The notes under the pieces were generated by a model. The model was not told where the DNA came from. It did not search any database and saw only the letters and a list, made by a program, of their open reading frames with translations. From the NCBI GenBank assembly GCA_004558185.1, contig SFDP01000052.1, forward strand, positions 1 to 20,422: DNA of 20,422 nt. The letters are read 5' to 3'. The translations under genes and the position numbers were made by a program. This DNA is from Lachnospiraceae bacterium. Lineage in GTDB: Bacteria > Bacillota > Clostridia > Lachnospirales > Lachnospiraceae. The first letter of the stretch is position 1, and the number at the start of each line of letters is the position of its first letter. Positions 6,829-13,939 of this stretch are shown piece by piece.

Positions 6829-7842
6829 TTATTTTTTCAGTCCGTATATTCCCTGATTCACATTATCTTGGGGGAACATAAAATAATATTCATAATCCTC
6901 CTGATTCATTTCTGTTGAGCGCCACACTCCTTTTGTGGTATTCCCCTCAAGAAGGATATCCCATACTCCCTTTTTGCAGACACCATCCCAGTCCTTCGTA
7001 TTTCCCTGGCTGTCCGTACTCATAATGTACATCTCACCATTATAATATCCATCTTTAAAATTACCGATTACATTGGCAATGATTTTATCCTCTACATCCA
7101 GAATAGTATAATCATAGCTAAAATGCTCCTGCCCCTGTCCATTAGGCAGATCCTTATTCCATCTGCCATTGTACATATGTTCCAATACACCCAGATTCAG
7201 TTCCTCATTTTCTTCATCATAAATGGCCACCTGAAGCCACATCCCCTGTCCGCTTCTCAGCCCTTCCTTCCAGTCTCCGCAATAGTAGGTATTATTTCCG
7301 TAAACCGCCAGGCCTCTGCCGTGGGGGCGCCCCAGGGAATCCAAAGCTCCATAATAATAGAATTTATTGGTTCCGTTCAATTCGGCTGAAATCTTTTTAA
7401 TCCGCTCCAGGCGAAGCAAATCATTCACTGCTTCCATCTTATAGGCATCCCAATATTCAAAAAGCTCCTTAAGCTGCCCGTCATCAGTCTTCCTCTCTGC
7501 CAGAGTGTAGGACTGATAGTTCTCCTGACCTAAAATCGTATATAGCTTCGCCTCTTCTTTAGGAAGTACGCTTTCCTGCGTAGTCTCCACCTTTAGGATA
7601 TTCTTATTTTCATTTTGTTGGGAAGAACTCATCTGCTCGTCAGACTGATCATTCTCACCTTCATCCGTCGATTCCTTTTCCTCTCCTGCCCAATCTTCCT
7701 CCCGGGTGCTTTCTGTGGCAGTGTTTTCCTTCACGGCTATTTCTCTTTTTTCCCGTCTTATTAACAGGAAAATTGCTATAATACCTAAAATAATAATGAT
7801 AATCAACCCAATAATTACTTCCTTGCTTTTTAATTCCTTCAT
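6829..7842 (-). CDS. Membrane-anchored MORN-repeat protein
   Basis: A 337-residue protein from the chosen start. Residues 9-28 form one very hydrophobic membrane segment, then comes an acidic, Ser/Gln-rich linker (about 40-80), a helical region (about 95-155) and degenerate MORN repeats: YYYGALDSLGRPHGRG and a second unit from 183 (163-204), YNGRWNKDLPNGQG (224-237) and GNFKDGYYNGEMY (260-272). MORN repeats often mediate membrane or protein contacts, and the repeat domain is probably extracytoplasmic. Function is unknown. I chose the ATG at 7842 because GAGGA lies 5 nt upstream; the frame extends to a GTG at 7863 and an ATG at 7854 with no ribosome site. It is the first gene of the operon with the kinase-like, NdpA and hydrolase genes. 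Confidence 0.8.
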   Translation of the reverse strand: MKELKSKEVIIGLIIIIILGIIAIFLLIRREKREIAVKENTATESTREEDWAGEEKESTDEGENDQSDEQMSSSQQNENKNILKVETTQESVLPKEEAKLYTILGQENYQSYTLAERKTDDGQLKELFEYWDAYKMEAVNDLLRLERIKKISAELNGTNKFYYYGALDSLGRPHGRGLAVYGNNTYYCGDWKEGLRSGQGMWLQVAIYDEENEELNLGVLEHMYNGRWNKDLPNGQGQEHFSYDYTILDVEDKIIANVIGNFKDGYYNGEMYIMSTDSQGNTKDWDGVCKKGVWDILLEGNTTKGVWRSTEMNQEDYEYYFMFPQDNVNQGIYGLKK

Positions 7843-7965
7843 GTTAATCCTCATGCTTATCACAAGTACACCGAATAGTAAGTAACCAACACATTGACCT
7901 GTCTGCTTTTTGCACTAATACATAGTTACTTGCGATACTTTCTAACCTTTTTATCACTGCTTTCA

Positions 7966-8065
7966 GTGTACTGACACATTGACCATCAGCATAACGGCAC
8001 TACCTATGGCAGCCTCTGTGTGTTGTAATGAGGGTATTATGCTAATTATCAATGTGTCAATACAC
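7966..8065 (-). repeat. 100-nt imperfect hairpin in the probable leader of the MORN operon
   Basis: The arms 7966-7994 and 8037-8065 are inverted copies of each other with 25 of 29 positions matching, and most mismatches allow G-U pairing. The 42-nt centre can itself pair (GGC-TGCC with GGTA-GCC). The whole element would fold as one long hairpin. It may be a small MITE or a leader RNA. No clear target-site duplication flanks it. An additional copy of CACATTGACC, present in the left arm (7975-7984), occurs at 7890-7899. Confidence 0.6.
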
Positions 8066-8089
8066 CAGTTGCTTTTGCCTATGCAGCCC

Positions 8090-8098
8090 AGTATAGCA
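8090..8098 (-). promoter_or_regulatory. Possible extended -10 promoter of the MORN operon
   Basis: On the minus strand TGCTATACT fits an extended -10 box (TGnTATAAT with one change); no convincing -35 box is present. Transcription would start near 8083 and read through the 100-nt hairpin, giving a leader of about 240 nt before the ATG at 7842. The rest of 7864-8210 holds no gene. Confidence 0.35.
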
Positions 8099-8149
8099 GA
8101 GAATAGCAAAGGTTTTCTTATTCAATTATTATTTTTTTCTTAAACCTGC

Positions 8150-8201
8150 CCGACAGAATAAACTCCTTCGCATCGAAAAGCCTTTCCGATGCTGAAGGAG
8201 T
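8150..8201 (-). terminator. Terminator of glgA
   Basis: A near-perfect stem pairs 8162-8175 with 8187-8201 (ACTCCTTC-GCATCG arms, one bulged base) around an 11-nt loop. On the minus strand it is followed by TTTATTCT. It lies 10 nt past the glgA stop. The T-tract is imperfect, so efficiency is uncertain. Confidence 0.6.
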
Positions 8202-8210
8202 CCATCTGTG

Positions 8211-9659
8211 TTAATAGCCGATTAACCAGTCATACATTTCCTGATATTTTTTAGCCGAAACATCCCAGGAAAAATCTGCTGCCATAGCTCGGTCAACGAT
8301 CTTATTCCATTCCCTCTTTTTGTCATAGTAGATACGTTCTGCATACCGAATTGTCGCCAGCATCTCGTGGGCATTGTAGTTAGTAAAGCTAAAACCTGTT
8401 CCCGTACTTTCGTACTCATTGTAGGGTTCCACCGTATCCTTAAGACCACCTGTTTCTCTTACGATGGGAACCGTACCATAGCGCAGTGCCATCAACTGGC
8501 TTAAGCCACAGGGCTCAAATAGGGAAGGCATGAGGAAGGCATCGCAGGAAGCGTAAATCCTGTGCGACTTTTCTTCCGAATAGTAAATATTCGCACTTAC
8601 CTTATTGCCATATTTCCAGTCAAAGTGACGGAACATATTCTCATACTGTTCCTCTCCGGTTCCCAATACTACAATCTGCACCGCATCCTGACAAAGCTCA
8701 TCCATCACATAGGCAATCAAATCGAAGCCCTTCTGATCCGTAAGCCGGGAAACGATACCGATCATGAACCTCTTTTCATCCACTTCCAGGCCAAGCTCCT
8801 CCTGCAGGGCCCTTTTGTTCTTGCCCTTCTCTTTTCTGAAATCCACTGCATTATAATTGCGGATAATATAAGGATCGGTTTCCGGGTTAAAGGCATCATA
8901 ATCAATACCGTTTACAATTCCCCGCAGATCCTTACTCCGGGCATTCAGCAGCCCGTTTAGTCCTTCCCCGTAAAAATCAGTCTTGATTTCCTGTGCATAG
9001 GTCTCACTTACCGTAGTAATGGCATCTGCATAAACCAGGCCGCCCTTTAACAAATTGGCATCCTTGTAGCACTCCAGCTTATCAGGAGTGAAGAAATAAT
9101 CTGACAGGCCTGTAATTTCCCTTACGTCTTTCACATTCCATTTGCCCTGAAATTTCAGATTATGTATTGTCATAACCGTCTTTATCCCCTTGAAGAAATC
9201 ACCATTCTGGAAGCGTTCCTTCAAGTACACGGGAACCAGTCCCGTCTGCCAGTCATGACAATGGATTAAATCCGGCTTAAAGCCAATTACAGGAAGTGCG
9301 GAAAGTGCTGCCTTTGAAAAGAAAGCAAACTTTTCAATCTCATATAGAACATCATCTCCATATGGCCTAAATCCGCCGAAATAGCCTTCATTGTCGATGA
9401 AATAATAGGTGATCCCGTCTACCTGAGCCTCCAGAATACCTACATACACATTCCTCCAATGAAAATCCATATAAAAATGATTCTTATATACCAGTTTATC
9501 CTTCCATTCCTGCTTCATACAGGTATATTTAGGGATTAATACACGAACATCATAATATTCCTTGTCAATACATTTCGGTAAGGAACCTACTACATCGGCT
9601 AATCCACCTGTTTTGATAAATGGTACACCCTCTGATGCAACGAATAGTATCTTCTTCAC
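8211..9659 (-). CDS. glgA: Glycogen (starch) synthase GlgA
   Basis: A 482-residue GT5 glycosyltransferase that adds glucose from ADP-glucose to the non-reducing end of an alpha-1,4-glucan. The family length is about 475-490. KTGGLADVVGSLP at 16-28 is the ADP-glucose binding signature of the N-terminal Rossmann domain. The C-terminal domain has SRLTDQKGFDL and the conserved SLFEPCGLSQLMALRYG stretch followed by RETGGLKDTV. The start is GTG with GAGGAATT just upstream. It has its own promoter (9704-9732) and terminator, so it is transcribed alone; other glycogen genes are not in this window. In spore formers, glycogen often accumulates before sporulation, and here the gene directly follows a Spo0A-like regulator. 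That proximity is suggestive only. Confidence 0.96.
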   Translation of the reverse strand: MKKILFVASEGVPFIKTGGLADVVGSLPKCIDKEYYDVRVLIPKYTCMKQEWKDKLVYKNHFYMDFHWRNVYVGILEAQVDGITYYFIDNEGYFGGFRPYGDDVLYEIEKFAFFSKAALSALPVIGFKPDLIHCHDWQTGLVPVYLKERFQNGDFFKGIKTVMTIHNLKFQGKWNVKDVREITGLSDYFFTPDKLECYKDANLLKGGLVYADAITTVSETYAQEIKTDFYGEGLNGLLNARSKDLRGIVNGIDYDAFNPETDPYIIRNYNAVDFRKEKGKNKRALQEELGLEVDEKRFMIGIVSRLTDQKGFDLIAYVMDELCQDAVQIVVLGTGEEQYENMFRHFDWKYGNKVSANIYYSEEKSHRIYASCDAFLMPSLFEPCGLSQLMALRYGTVPIVRETGGLKDTVEPYNEYESTGTGFSFTNYNAHEMLATIRYAERIYYDKKREWNKIVDRAMAADFSWDVSAKKYQEMYDWLIGY

Positions 9660-9703
9660 CGCAATTCCTCACTTTCTAGATTTTACTTTTGTATATTGGT
9701 ACT

Positions 9704-9732
9704 ATTATACACCAAATCCCCCCTCATTTAAA
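9704..9732 (-). promoter_or_regulatory. Sigma-A promoter of glgA
   Basis: On the minus strand TTTAAA (9732-9727) and TATAAT (9709-9704) are 17 nt apart. The start site would be near 9697, giving a leader of about 38 nt to the GTG at 9659. Confidence 0.6.
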
Positions 9733-9739
9733 GAAAAAT

Positions 9740-10282
9740 TTAGCGATATTGTAATCGGATTCTATCTGCAATCAGGGCGATAAATTCAGAATTGGTAGGT
9801 TTTCCCTTGCCTGTATTTACCGTGTAGCCAAAAAGTGCATCCAGAGTTTCCATCCTCCCCCGGCTCCAGGCCACCTCAATGGCATGACGTATGGCCCTTT
9901 CTACCCGGCTGGGCGTAGTCTGATACTTTTTGGCGATGGTTGGGTACAGCACTTTGGTAATGGAATTGAGCATTTCGATATCCTCTACCGCCATCATAAT
10001 GGCCTCTCTCAGATATTGGTAACCCTTAATATGCGCAGGCACTCCGATTTCATGGATCATGTCGGTCACATCCTGTTCCAGATCATGCACCGTTTTATTC
10101 TCTGTTTTCACCATAATGGGAGGTTCAAGAAAAAGATGTCCGTCTTTTTCCCCTTCAGCCTCACCTGCTGCTCCGGGAACGATGATATTAATATGGAACT
10201 CTTTGTTGGTATTCATCAGGTCGGTCAGTATTTTGAACATTCTTTCACTGTCATTCGTAGTGGTTACCTTTACATTTTCCAT
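9740..10282 (-). CDS. Receiver-less Spo0A-like DNA-binding protein
   Basis: A 180-residue protein. Residues from about 70 to the end match the C-terminal effector domain of Spo0A very closely: MIHEIGVPAHIKGYQYLREA, then SITKVLYPTIAKKY, the recognition-helix region TTPSRVERAIRHAIEVAWSRG at 122-142, FGYTVNTGKGKPTNSEFIA, and a basic end. Spo0A is about 265 residues, with an N-terminal receiver whose Asp is phosphorylated. Here the first 65 residues bear no resemblance to a receiver and lack its acidic pocket. I chose the ATG at 10282: it has GGGAG 6 nt upstream, and a strong promoter (10358-10386) lies inside the longer open frame that reaches 10468, so the extension cannot be translated from that transcript. 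It should bind 0A-box DNA without phosphorylation control. It may be an antagonist, a dedicated activator or a co-regulator. Confidence 0.9.
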   Translation of the reverse strand: MENVKVTTTNDSERMFKILTDLMNTNKEFHINIIVPGAAGEAEGEKDGHLFLEPPIMVKTENKTVHDLEQDVTDMIHEIGVPAHIKGYQYLREAIMMAVEDIEMLNSITKVLYPTIAKKYQTTPSRVERAIRHAIEVAWSRGRMETLDALFGYTVNTGKGKPTNSEFIALIADRIRLQYR

Positions 10283-10289
10283 AGCTGTC

Positions 10290-10319
10290 TCCCTTTTCGT
10301 TTTAGAATGAAAAAAGGGA
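10290..10319 (-). promoter_or_regulatory. Leader hairpin covering the ribosome site of the Spo0A-like gene
   Basis: In the transcript, TCCCTTTT (from 10319-10312) can pair with AAAAGGGA (from 10297-10290) around a 14-nt loop. The second arm overlaps the GGGAG ribosome site, so folding would hinder translation. The stem is AU-rich, 8 bp, and probably of modest stability. Confidence 0.35.
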
Positions 10320-10357
10320 TAAAGGATGTACTTACCTTCTTCCCCTTCTTGTGACAA

Positions 10358-10386
10358 ATTATAGTAGTAAAGTGTCCTTCTTACAA
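10358..10386 (-). promoter_or_regulatory. Sigma-A promoter of the Spo0A-like gene
   Basis: On the minus strand TTGTAA (10386-10381) and TATAAT (10363-10358) are exactly 17 nt apart. The start site would be near 10351, giving a leader of about 69 nt. Its position fixes the translation start at 10282. Confidence 0.68.
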
Positions 10387-10439
10387 GTACCACCCATCGC
10401 CCGTAATGCAATAAACTGAGATTATTCGCCTTTTTCTCC

Positions 10440-11159
10440 TTAATAAGGACAGCCGATTGCTCTTGCAATTATGTATAAAATCAATAAATGTGCCGGATAA
10501 AAAATATAGAAAGCATATTTTAGCCCTCTTCCCCGTTTCCCGTTGTAACAGACAACTGGAAGAAACGCTGCAGGCGCAGGAAGCTCCCACCAGAAGGAAA
10601 GGGCTCCTGCCGCTGCCTGTATCAGCCGGTTTTTCCTGCACAGATAAATAACCACAATACTGAAGATTCCATAGAATCCGTAGTCCAGATTCAGCATCCT
10701 GGCCGATACCATCCCCAGAGCCAATATCAGCACGGTCCAGATTACCTGCCAAAAAACAGCCACCGGCTTTTCCTCCATTATCCGAATCAGCCAGATCACT
10801 GTCAGCCCCAAAGCCAGCTCCCAATAGACATTTTGATAAGATTGGTTCCACAAATCTCCGGTAATGGCCAGATTAAAAGGAATTTCGGAAATCACCGCAA
10901 AAATCAACATTCTTGTCAGATATTTCCTTACATTCCTGGTGTGAAGAAAACCTTCCACCAAAAGAAAACAGAAAATAGGAAAGGCAACCCTTCCTATACT
11001 TCTCAAGGGACCATATATCTGATTCCAAAATTCCGTATCAAATTGAGGATATATACAGGTTCTCTGTACGATTACCGCTCCTATATGATCGATCAGCATG
11101 GTAAGCACAGCTATCCCCTTTAATGCATTTCCACTTAATCCAAATCTACTTTCCTTCAT
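10440..11159 (-). CDS. TraX family integral membrane protein
   Basis: A 239-residue polytopic membrane protein of the TraX family (PF05857). The founding member N-acetylates F-pilin, but chromosomal Firmicutes members have no known substrate. The family start GNALKGIAVLTMLIDHIG is present at residues 10-27, followed by RSIGRVAFPIFCFLLVEGF near 54-72 and about seven hydrophobic helices. YNGKRGRGLKYAFYIFYPAHLL near the end is also characteristic of the family. I chose the ATG at 11159 because AAGGAAG lies just upstream; the frame extends to 11183 without support. It overlaps coaX by 14 nt, so it is the last gene of the coaBC-panT-coaX operon. It shows no pilin or conjugation context, so an acyltransferase role on a surface polymer is only a guess. 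Confidence 0.87.
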   Translation of the reverse strand: MKESRFGLSGNALKGIAVLTMLIDHIGAVIVQRTCIYPQFDTEFWNQIYGPLRSIGRVAFPIFCFLLVEGFLHTRNVRKYLTRMLIFAVISEIPFNLAITGDLWNQSYQNVYWELALGLTVIWLIRIMEEKPVAVFWQVIWTVLILALGMVSARMLNLDYGFYGIFSIVVIYLCRKNRLIQAAAGALSFWWELPAPAAFLPVVCYNGKRGRGLKYAFYIFYPAHLLILYIIARAIGCPY

Positions 11160-11931
11160 GATGACTTCCTTTGTTCTTCTCATAAATGACCAAAAGGCCC
11201 TTCAACAATAATGCTTCATCCAAAATAATTTTACGCTTACAATATGGTACAATCTTTCTTGCCAGTCCTCCGGTAGCGATTACCGTAGCCTTCTGCCCAA
11301 GTTCCTCCTCCATACGATCGATAATTCCATCAATGGCCCCCGCACTGCTGTATAGTACACCGCTTTTCATACATTCAATCGTATTCTTTCCAATCACCCG
11401 TTTAGGTGCGTCTATACTGATTCCACTGAGCTGGGAGGCCCTGGATACCAAAGCGTCCAGGGCAGTTCCCACTCCGGGAAAAATCATACCGCCAATATAA
11501 TTTTTCTTTTCATCAATCACAAAGGCTGTTGTAGCAGTTCCCATATCAATCACCAATAGGGGAACCGGATACTCTGCGATACCTGCTACCGCATCTGCTA
11601 CCAGATCTGCACCTAGCTGTGCAGGCTGATCCATTAAAATGTTGAGTCCGGTTTTAATTCCCGGCCCCAGAACCATAACCTCTTTTTTCAGAATCTTCTC
11701 CACTGCCAGCTTAGCCACATTCGTGATCTGGGGAACCACAGAGGAAATAATACCACCCTCTATATCTTTGGAACTAATGTGGTAAATGTCCAAAACCGTC
11801 TTAATATCTACCGCATATTCCAGCTCCGTTTTTGTGCGAACCGTGGAAAGCCTTTCCACAAAACAGGTTCTTTCTTTGTTTAAGCAGCCAATTACAATGT
11901 TGGTATTTCCAATATCTATCGCCAGTATCAT
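11146..11931 (-). CDS. coaX: Type III pantothenate kinase CoaX
   Basis: A 261-residue kinase that phosphorylates pantothenate, the first step of CoA synthesis. The ASKHA-fold motifs are clear: DIGNTN at 6-11 (phosphate 1), GADLVADAV at 107-115 (equivalent of the GADR pantothenate-binding motif), DMGTATT at 129-135 (phosphate 2) and GGMIFPG at 147-153. Type III enzymes need a monovalent cation and are not feedback-inhibited by CoA. I chose the ATG at 11931, where the protein begins MILAIDIGNTN as in the family, with AAAGG 10 nt upstream; a TTG at 11955 would add eight unconserved residues. It lies between the transporter gene and traX, two genes after coaBC. Confidence 0.95.
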   Translation of the reverse strand: MILAIDIGNTNIVIGCLNKERTCFVERLSTVRTKTELEYAVDIKTVLDIYHISSKDIEGGIISSVVPQITNVAKLAVEKILKKEVMVLGPGIKTGLNILMDQPAQLGADLVADAVAGIAEYPVPLLVIDMGTATTAFVIDEKKNYIGGMIFPGVGTALDALVSRASQLSGISIDAPKRVIGKNTIECMKSGVLYSSAGAIDGIIDRMEEELGQKATVIATGGLARKIVPYCKRKIILDEALLLKGLLVIYEKNKGSHHEGK

Positions 11932-11972
11932 TTTCTCAACGCCTTTCTTCGTCAATAAAGACTCTTTTTCCT

Positions 11973-12596
11973 TTACTTTGTTTTATAAATCTTGAGCAAT
12001 ACCTTACCCAGAGCAAAGACCAGAATTGCTGCCGCTATGGCTTCCGGCACTCCGGAGGCTGCCACTGTACCCATGATCAGTCCAAAGACTGCACTTTCAG
12101 CCACCTCTCTGGCCTGCGCATACTGTGCCGCCAATAGCACATAAATGCTTCCCATTACGATAATCGTGTGAAACATAGAGCCCACAAACCCTACTGCCGC
12201 AAGGGCAATATTCTGGTTTGTTCTAAGCCGTTTCAGACCAATCCACAACCAGCCTGCTGCCACCCCCAATAGAATTCGGCAGCCAATGGAAATCCAGAGT
12301 GCCTTGATTGCACCGGGAATACCGGTGGTGCTCAGGAAGGGGGAGAAGGCAAAGGAAAGCAATGCCGGACTGAGGGTATTGTTAATCATGGAGCATATGC
12401 CAAAGACAGCTCCTAAAATCCCTCCTGCCAAAGGTCCCAAAACAACGGCTCCCACAATCACCGGAATATGTATGGTGGTAGCCTTAATAATCGGCAGTTG
12501 AATCAACCCCAGAGGCGTGTTGGCCAGCAAAATCACGACAGCCATCATCAGAGCCACCGTGACCATCCAGCGAGTGTCTTTTTTCATGGTATTCAT
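11973..12596 (-). CDS. panT: ECF transporter S component, probably pantothenate-specific (PanT)
   Basis: A 207-residue membrane protein with about six hydrophobic helices, typical of substrate-binding S components of energy-coupling-factor vitamin transporters. The first helix begins VTVALMMAVVILLANTPLG, followed by the TIHIPVIVGAVVLGPLAGGILGA segment characteristic of this S-component group. It would work with shared EcfA, EcfA' and EcfT subunits encoded elsewhere. The position between coaBC and coaX makes pantothenate the most likely substrate; this rests on context and family resemblance, and the substrate site was not tested. AAGGAGG lies 9 nt upstream of the ATG at 12596. A second ATG closer to the ribosome site is in another frame. 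Confidence 0.88.
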   Translation of the reverse strand: MNTMKKDTRWMVTVALMMAVVILLANTPLGLIQLPIIKATTIHIPVIVGAVVLGPLAGGILGAVFGICSMINNTLSPALLSFAFSPFLSTTGIPGAIKALWISIGCRILLGVAAGWLWIGLKRLRTNQNIALAAVGFVGSMFHTIIVMGSIYVLLAAQYAQAREVAESAVFGLIMGTVAASGVPEAIAAAILVFALGKVLLKIYKTK

Positions 12597-12641
12597 TTTT
12601 CATGTCCTCCTTGTTATCGTTCCCACAGGGATACAATACAT

Positions 12642-13829
12642 TTACAGGGATAATAATTTATCCAGAATGATTCCGGCTGCATCCTCTTTGCTCATTTTTT
12701 CGAGTGATACTTCCTCATTCTGTGTAATCAGAGTCAATACGTTGGTGTCTGTCTGGAATCCGGCTCCCTCTACCTTCAGATTGTTGGCGGCAATCATATC
12801 CAGGTTCTTTTTGGTTAATTTGGCTCTGGAATTACTGATTAAATTTTCGGTTTCCATGGCGAAGCCGCAAAGAAGCTGGCCTTTTTTCTTATGGTCCCCT
12901 AAATATTGTAAAATATCGTCTGTTCGTTCCAGCTCAAGGAAAAGCTGATCCTCCTTCTTCTTCATTTTCTGATCACTTACCTGCGCCGGGCGATAATCCG
13001 CCACCGCCGCAGCCTTGATGATAACATCCTGATGGCTACTGATGGCCGTAACTGCCTCAAACATTTCTCTGGCCGTAGTTACCTGAACTGCTTTTACAAA
13101 GGGCCATGGCTCAAGGCTGGTGGGGCCGGTTACCAAAGTAACCTCAGCTCCCCTCATACAGGCTCTGGCAGCCAACGCATACCCCATCTTTCCCGAGGAA
13201 TGGTTGGTAATGTATCTCACCGGGTCTATGGCCTCCCTGGTAGGCCCTGCCGTAATCAGTATCCTTTTTCCCTGCAAGTCCTTTTTAAAGGCCAGCTCCT
13301 GAAGAATATGCTTAAGCAGCACCTCCGGCTCCGGCATTTTCCCCTGCCCCGTATCTCCGCAGGCCAGATATCCTGCTGTCGGTTCAATTAACCTGTATCC
13401 ATATTCCTCTAATATCCGCATATTATTCCGTACAATGGGATTTTCAAACATCCGGGTATTCATGGTCGGTGAGACGAAAACCGGACACTGACAGGCCATT
13501 ACCGTGGTGGACAGCATATCGTCTGCGATACCATGGGCCAGCTTACCAATGACATTGGCACTGGCCGGCGCAAGCATGACAAGCTCTGCCCGTTTGGCAA
13601 TAGAAATATGCTCCACCTGAAACTGGAAATTGCGGTCAAAGGTATCCACCAGGCATCTATTCCCGGTCAGGGATTCAAAGGTAATGGGATGAATAAAGTT
13701 GGTAGCATTTTGTGTCATCAACACATGAACATCGGCCCCGAGCTTTTTTAAAGCACTGGCCAGAGATGCTGTTTTGTAGGCTGCAATACTGCCGCTTACT
13801 CCCAAAAGTATGGTTCTTCCCTTAAGCAT
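12642..13829 (-). CDS. coaBC: Bifunctional phosphopantothenoylcysteine synthetase/decarboxylase CoaBC
   Basis: A 395-residue fusion carrying out the second and third steps of CoA synthesis: joining cysteine to 4'-phosphopantothenate (CoaB, CTP-dependent) and FMN-dependent decarboxylation to 4'-phosphopantetheine (CoaC). CoaC covers about residues 1-180, with GSIAAYKT at 13-20, the catalytic VEHISIA (His74), PTMN at 121-124 and ACGDTGQGKM with Cys157. CoaB follows, with TAGPTREAIDPVRYITNHSSGKMG at about 193-215 including Asn210, KAAAVADYRP at 272-281 and the Lys-rich loop near 288-292. No domain is missing. AAGGAGG lies 6 nt upstream of the ATG. It is the first gene of the CoA operon and has a promoter in the gap before it. 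Confidence 0.97.
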   Translation of the reverse strand: MLKGRTILLGVSGSIAAYKTASLASALKKLGADVHVLMTQNATNFIHPITFESLTGNRCLVDTFDRNFQFQVEHISIAKRAELVMLAPASANVIGKLAHGIADDMLSTTVMACQCPVFVSPTMNTRMFENPIVRNNMRILEEYGYRLIEPTAGYLACGDTGQGKMPEPEVLLKHILQELAFKKDLQGKRILITAGPTREAIDPVRYITNHSSGKMGYALAARACMRGAEVTLVTGPTSLEPWPFVKAVQVTTAREMFEAVTAISSHQDVIIKAAAVADYRPAQVSDQKMKKKEDQLFLELERTDDILQYLGDHKKKGQLLCGFAMETENLISNSRAKLTKKNLDMIAANNLKVEGAGFQTDTNVLTLITQNEEVSLEKMSKEDAAGIILDKLLSL

Positions 13830-13913
13830 CCTTTCCCTCCTTGCTCAGTCTTGTGCCTGCTGCAGAATAAAGATATTCGCAGTATAACGGCTGAAAATCA
13901 AATCGTATGGACT

Positions 13914-13922
13914 ATTATAGCA
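13914..13922 (-). promoter_or_regulatory. Extended -10 promoter of the coaBC operon
   Basis: On the minus strand TGCTATAAT is a perfect extended -10 box just beyond the lysR stop codon. The -35 region is poor, as is usual for this promoter type. The start site would be near 13907, leaving a leader of about 78 nt to the ATG at 13829. Confidence 0.55.
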
Positions 13923-13939
13923 TAGAAGTTTCCCTCACG

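Noticed and set aside
10283..10468. 62-residue N-terminal extension of the Spo0A-like protein
   Set aside because: It overlaps the traX 3' end and contains the gene's own promoter. A good ribosome site marks the later ATG, and the extension does not look like a receiver.
11932..11955. Upstream TTG start for CoaX
   Set aside because: It adds eight residues before the invariant start MILAIDIGNTN and has no ribosome site at a workable distance.
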